Shown: positions 6,859-10,040 of the stretch, one piece after another
Position numbering within the stretch: position 1 is the stretch's first letter
Layout: every line of letters starts with the position of its first letter
Assembly: GCA_030619185.1 (NCBI GenBank)
Contig: JAUXBW010000058.1
Location: forward strand, 1 to 10,040
DNA length: 10,040 nucleotides
Direction of reading: 5' to 3'
From: Methyloprofundus sp.
Lineage (GTDB): Bacteria; Pseudomonadota; Gammaproteobacteria; Methylococcales; Methylomonadaceae
Position numbers and translations under genes: made by a program
The notes under the pieces: model-generated
The model's database searches: none
What the model saw: the letters and a program-made list of their open reading frames with translations, nothing else
Told to the model about the DNA's origin: nothing

Positions 6859-7122
6859 TTATTTTGTTCTGTTTTCCTGCACAAAAGTAGCCAATGAATT
6901 TAATGATGCAAAAATCTCCTGATTTCGATCATCCTCTGAGGTGATTTTTACCCCATATTTGCGATCCAGTAGGACAGCTATTTCTAAGGCATCTATTGAA
7001 TCTAGACCCAAACCCTCACCAAATAATGGCTCATCAGGAATAATTTCCTCAGCCGAGACATCTTCTAAATGCAAACCTTCTATCAATAATGTTTTTAATT
7101 CTGCAACCAATTCTTGAGACAT
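6859..7122 (-). CDS. Acyl carrier protein
   Basis: An 87-residue carrier protein with the phosphopantetheine site at Ser42 in LGLDSIDALE. The rest fits a four-helix carrier: an N-terminal helix (SQELVAELKTLLIEGL), an acidic loop (IIPDEPLFGEGLGL) and the LDRKYGVKI helix-strand after the site. DSID rather than DSLE is common among the carriers of aryl polyene clusters. It would tether the growing polyene for the ketosynthase. The ATG (7120-7122) has a clear AAGGA Shine-Dalgarno sequence (7126-7130), although the spacing is short. It opens the tight four-gene run and lies 88 bases downstream of the halogenase-like gene, so a separate promoter is possible. Aryl polyene clusters often have two such carriers; a second is not in this window. 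Confidence 0.93.
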   Translation of the reverse strand: MSQELVAELKTLLIEGLHLEDVSAEEIIPDEPLFGEGLGLDSIDALEIAVLLDRKYGVKITSEDDRNQEIFASLNSLATFVQENRTK

Positions 7123-7130
7123 ACTTCCTT
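7123..7130 (-). promoter_or_regulatory. Ribosome binding site of the acyl carrier protein gene
   Basis: AAGGA on the minus strand (7126-7130), three bases from the ATG at 7120-7122. It stands out because the genes that follow in the run (COG4648, LolA-like, exporter) show no clear site. This suggests that ribosomes load here and reach the later genes by coupling. Confidence 0.5.
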
Positions 7131-7210
7131 ATCCAGAGACTAAAAATAAATAGCGGGTATTTTACCTTATTTTCTTTAAGAGTTCGTCATTGAAATAACT
7201 TCACCCTAAG

Positions 7211-8827
7211 CTAGAGGGGGGCGGAAAGGTTAACCGCCCCCAATTGTGCAAAAATATCTTGCAAATACTTAGAACTCCCTTCTTGCATTTCTGGTGCATA
7301 TTTTTTTAAATCGGGGTATAACCGGGTTGCTTCGGTAGCAATTTCATTGGCTAACTCTTTTATAAACGCAATATTCAAAACCAGCTGTTGTTGCAATGCC
7401 TCATCAGTCAATTGCTTGTGTAAGTCTTTGTTTAATTGCTGTATAAAACTGACATGGCTGTAATTTATAAATATATCGCTCATGTCCTGTGTCGACAAAT
7501 CTATTTCAGCCCAATGTCTGAAAAAACCCTGCATCTGAAAATTAAGCTGATAAATCTGCTGCAACTGCATTCCTGCTACCTGCATAAATTCCAGGTCAGT
7601 TAATTTATCCCTGAAAAATAATAGCGCAATACCACTCCAGTATAGGGTAAAGTCCCAGATAACTTTTATGCTCATTACCTTGGCATTGCCCATAATGGGG
7701 TATTGATCCTCATAGACAGGACCAAAGGCCAGAAACAGGGTACGAAATAATTTCTCGTATTGCTGCACATGTAAGGTGATGTCCTTGCCAACATATTGCT
7801 TCACAATTAAATCGCTAATAAAACTATTATTCATGGCAATAAAATCACTGCCGGGCGAATAAAACGGATCCAGAAATACACCCGCATCGCCGGTAATCGC
7901 CCAACCATCGGCTGAGAACATTTTTTTGCAATTATATGAATAGTGTTTCAGTGTGAGGAAATCCTGAAATTTATCAATATATTCATCAATAACTCCGGCA
8001 AATTGCGGCTCGTATTTTTTCAGCCACATTATTGCTCGCTCAAAAGTATTAAATTCTGCATAAGGGTGTTTGTTAGGGTCTGCAACAATCCCTATACTGG
8101 TTGCACCCGATGCCAGAGGAATAATCCATACCCAGTAGCCTTTACCTAGTAGATGATTGGTACTTAGCCATCTAGGCTCTTCAACCCGGTCATGCCATTG
8201 TTGCTCAGAAGCCCAATCATCCACTCTGATTTGATGATTAATTCTGAACCAGGAAGCATTCACATCATGGTAAGCAGGTTTTGCCAGCTTTAACTTTCTT
8301 TTCAACAGGCCCATGCGCCCACTTGCATCGACCAGGAATTCACACTGGACCGAACTTTCCTGCTCATTCTGAGACAGCGTTATTGTATGCTCATGTTTAC
8401 CTAGAGCAATGTCCTTGATCTTACAGCTTTCCTGAAAATCAACTCCTAGCTTAAGACAGTGCTGAATCAATGCATTCTCAAATCGCCCTCTATCTAACTG
8501 GTAGCTTTTCGAGTATGGATAAATGCTTGGACCTAGTTCAATTCGCTGGGTAATATCTTGATTATCGCGGTAACTGTAAAAAAAACGCAAGCCCAGCTTA
8601 GGCAGTTCATTTTCCAGCTCGCTGTTTAAGCCTAATATTTCTTCAAAGTAATAACTGGCTATTTCTACAGAAGATTCACCCACCTTATGCGCTGCTTCAG
8701 GCATCGGGTAAGATGCTTTTTCTGCAACCAGAATTCGAATGTTCTCTATTTTCCGCTTTAACTGAATGGCTAGTGTCAGTCCAGATAATCCTCCGCCCAT
8801 AATAAGAACATCATATGCCTTATGCAT
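7211..8827 (-). CDS. Flavin-dependent halogenase-like FAD oxidoreductase
   Basis: A 538-residue protein resembling FADH2-dependent halogenases of the tryptophan-halogenase type, which chlorinate or brominate activated aromatic rings through hypohalous acid. Numbered from the chosen ATG (8825-8827): a Rossmann GGGLSG at 11-16; VGESS at about 49-53; Lys77 in ELPKLGLRF, at the place of the catalytic lysine of tryptophan halogenases; the halogenase signature WVWIIP at 232-237; GDAG at 313-316; and DPFYSPGSD at 320-328. In tryptophan halogenases a glutamate follows DPL; here it is a tyrosine (Tyr323), as expected if the substrate is not free tryptophan. The start is fixed by a good GGAG site (8835-8838) seven bases upstream and a TAATG overlap with the CrtI-like gene; an in-frame start further upstream (8857) would add ten unconserved residues. 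A related monooxygenase or dehydrogenase without halide activity remains possible. Confidence 0.82.
   Translation of the reverse strand: MHKAYDVLIMGGGLSGLTLAIQLKRKIENIRILVAEKASYPMPEAAHKVGESSVEIASYYFEEILGLNSELENELPKLGLRFFYSYRDNQDITQRIELGPSIYPYSKSYQLDRGRFENALIQHCLKLGVDFQESCKIKDIALGKHEHTITLSQNEQESSVQCEFLVDASGRMGLLKRKLKLAKPAYHDVNASWFRINHQIRVDDWASEQQWHDRVEEPRWLSTNHLLGKGYWVWIIPLASGATSIGIVADPNKHPYAEFNTFERAIMWLKKYEPQFAGVIDEYIDKFQDFLTLKHYSYNCKKMFSADGWAITGDAGVFLDPFYSPGSDFIAMNNSFISDLIVKQYVGKDITLHVQQYEKLFRTLFLAFGPVYEDQYPIMGNAKVMSIKVIWDFTLYWSGIALLFFRDKLTDLEFMQVAGMQLQQIYQLNFQMQGFFRHWAEIDLSTQDMSDIFINYSHVSFIQQLNKDLHKQLTDEALQQQLVLNIAFIKELANEIATEATRLYPDLKKYAPEMQEGSSKYLQDIFAQLGAVNLSAPL
7217..7241 (-). other. 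GC-rich hairpin at the 3' end of the halogenase-like gene
   Basis: Perfect 8-base arms, GGGGGCGG and CCGCCCCC, flank a 9-base loop that contains GTTAAC. The hairpin covers the last codons of the halogenase-like gene and ends just before its stop. No U-run follows on the minus strand, so it is not a classic intrinsic terminator. It may protect the 3' end of the upstream two-gene message, or reduce read-through into the acyl carrier protein gene. Confidence 0.4.
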
Positions 8828-10040
8828 TACAACTCTCCAATACCACATAAATCCCAAAGCTCGGCTTGCAGGGTCAAGCCTAAAACTTTCTGTGCGGCTT
8901 GTACGCCTGAATAACTGACACCATAAACGCCCCCCCCCGGCGTTGTCCAGTGCCCAGCAAAGTATAGCCCTTCTATCGGCGCTTTATTAGCAACACGGTT
9001 AGCACCTACTTGCTCGGGTGTCATTGCCCAGCCATAAGCGGCCCCTTTACTATTTAGGGTATAACGCTGCATCGTTGCCGGGGAGCCAGCCTCGATAAAT
9101 AAAATATGCTCCTTTAAGCCATTGATTTTGTTATCCGCAAAATCCAGCATTTTATTCCTATAATCAGCCTTTGCCTGTTGCCAGTTTTCAATGTGTTCAA
9201 AATTTGCCAGAGCAGTCAGCACAAGCAAATGCTCCCCTTCCGGTGCCAGACTGTCATCAACCAGTGTAGGCACAGTGATACTCATCCAGGAAACGTCCCC
9301 TTGCAGCGCATTGTTATAATTCAACTCATGACTTAACTCATGATAATAAAATGCCTCATGGTGCGCGCCGGCTTGTACCAGGTCCAGGTCTGTTGCAATA
9401 TAGACAACAAAAATCGAACAAGACACTCGCATTCTTTGTAAGCGGGACAGGTACCGCTTGGGGAAATATTCTTTACCAACCATGTTATACACAGTCTGCA
9501 GCATATCTGTATTAGCAATAACCACTTCTGTATGAATAATCTCCCCTGATGCCAGAAGTACGCCTTGAACCTGATTGTCGCTAATATGAACTTTGTTGAC
9601 TTTACTCTTGAAGTAAATCTCTCCGCCCGCCTGCTTTAATCCAGCCACCAGACTATCAGCAAATTTCTGAAAGCCTCCTTTGCAGTAATAGGCACCATCA
9701 GAAACATAGCCCATCAGCATGCTTGCCCAGTAAACAAAAGATACTTTCTCAGGAGGTAAACCTAGATACGGCCAAAGAGCCGCGAAAAGACATTGAAGTT
9801 GAGGGTCTGTTATGTAATCTCCCCAGACATCCGCTAGAGTACTGCGCCGATATTTGAACAATAAATCTAGCTTGGAATACATCGTATTGACACCTTCCGA
9901 AGCCATAACATCATCAGATTTGGCGACTTGCTCAGCCAAAGTCAAACAAAGCATTAATAAATCAGTGATACCTTGCCGTTCGTGGGGAAATAATGTGCCT
10001 AATTGATCCACTAGCGCGTCAATAGAGGCAGGTAATTCAA
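8827..10040 (-). CDS. CrtI/CrtISO-type FAD oxidoreductase (phytoene desaturase-like), partial
   Basis: The C-terminal 404 or so residues of a COG1233 flavoenzyme, the family of phytoene desaturases and carotenoid cis-trans isomerases. The frame is open to the right edge; the GTG at 10009-10011 is most likely an internal valine, because the preceding codons (ELPASIDAL) continue the family's alpha-helical region. The N-terminal Rossmann FAD domain, roughly 100-130 residues, lies outside the window. Visible family features are GGFQKFADSLVAGLKQAGGE with the following IYFKSKV strand, and the C-terminal FAD motif GLYFAGHWTTPGGGVYGVSYSG about 47 residues before the stop. It could desaturate or isomerise the polyene chain, or belong to a carotenoid-like side pathway. 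Its stop overlaps the halogenase-like start (TAATG), so the two flavoenzymes are made together. A run of nine G in the PGGG codons is a possible slippage site. Substrate unknown. Confidence 0.85.
   Translation of the reverse strand, partial: ELPASIDALVDQLGTLFPHERQGITDLLMLCLTLAEQVAKSDDVMASEGVNTMYSKLDLLFKYRRSTLADVWGDYITDPQLQCLFAALWPYLGLPPEKVSFVYWASMLMGYVSDGAYYCKGGFQKFADSLVAGLKQAGGEIYFKSKVNKVHISDNQVQGVLLASGEIIHTEVVIANTDMLQTVYNMVGKEYFPKRYLSRLQRMRVSCSIFVVYIATDLDLVQAGAHHEAFYYHELSHELNYNNALQGDVSWMSITVPTLVDDSLAPEGEHLLVLTALANFEHIENWQQAKADYRNKMLDFADNKINGLKEHILFIEAGSPATMQRYTLNSKGAAYGWAMTPEQVGANRVANKAPIEGLYFAGHWTTPGGGVYGVSYSGVQAAQKVLGLTLQAELWDLCGIGEL
8835..8838 (-). promoter_or_regulatory. Ribosome binding site deciding the halogenase-like start
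   Basis: GGAG on the minus strand, seven bases before the ATG at 8825-8827, inside the last codons of the CrtI-like gene. It supports the 538-residue start over the longer in-frame version. Confidence 0.7.

Noticed and set aside
7123..7210. Promoter for the acyl carrier protein gene using TAAAAT as the -10 box
   Set aside because: The -35 region has no match to TTGACA at normal spacing. It is kept only as a possibility within the hairpin finding.
8828..8857. Longer start for the halogenase-like gene, adding ten residues before MHKAYDVLI
   Set aside because: The extra residues are not part of the Rossmann N terminus, while the inner ATG has a good GGAG site and the TAATG overlap.
10009..10011. 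GTG as the true start of the CrtI-like gene
   Set aside because: The frame stays open to the window edge with family-like sequence, and the N-terminal FAD domain would be missing, so the gene is cut by the window and not short.

Overview
The window holds most of one minus-strand gene cluster of the aryl-polyene (type II fatty-acid/polyketide-like pigment) kind, from what looks like a Gram-negative bacterium. The LolA-like periplasmic protein, the RND/MMPL exporter and the COG4648 membrane protein point to a diderm host, and the gene set and moderate, somewhat AT-rich composition fit a gammaproteobacterium. No marker gene fixes the lineage.

Reading in the direction of transcription (right to left): a CrtI/CrtISO-type FAD oxidoreductase cut by the right edge (8827-10040); a flavin-dependent halogenase-like oxidoreductase coupled to it by a TAATG overlap (7211-8827); an 88-base gap with a GC-rich hairpin at its upstream border; an acyl carrier protein (6859-7122); a COG4648 membrane protein (6208-6852); a LolA-like periplasmic protein (5578-6201); and an MMPL exporter (3275-5575). 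The last four are spaced by 2 to 6 bases and look like one transcript.

Then comes a foreign-looking, AT-rich island (about 2100-3270). It carries a small HTH-like protein and a Phd/YefM-PIN (VapBC-like) toxin-antitoxin pair with its own strong promoter and an overlapping dyad operator. After the island the pigment genes resume with a FabF-like ketosynthase (843-2048) and a short chain-length-factor-like ketosynthase relative (97-846), joined by an ATGA overlap. A REP-like palindrome lies just past the last stop, at 42-67.

Together the genes suggest this model. The ketosynthase and its partner extend a chain on the acyl carrier protein. The halogenase-like and CrtI-like flavoenzymes tailor the aryl head or the polyene. 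The LolA-like protein, the MMPL pump and COG4648 move the lipidic pigment to the outer membrane. Ketoreductase, dehydratase, thioesterase, acyltransferase and aryl-activating enzymes are not in the window and would have to lie outside it. The points most worth a second look are the pairing of a carotenoid-type desaturase/isomerase with a WxWxIP halogenase in an aryl-polyene-like cluster, and the toxin-antitoxin island placed so that its promoter faces the ketosynthase genes.
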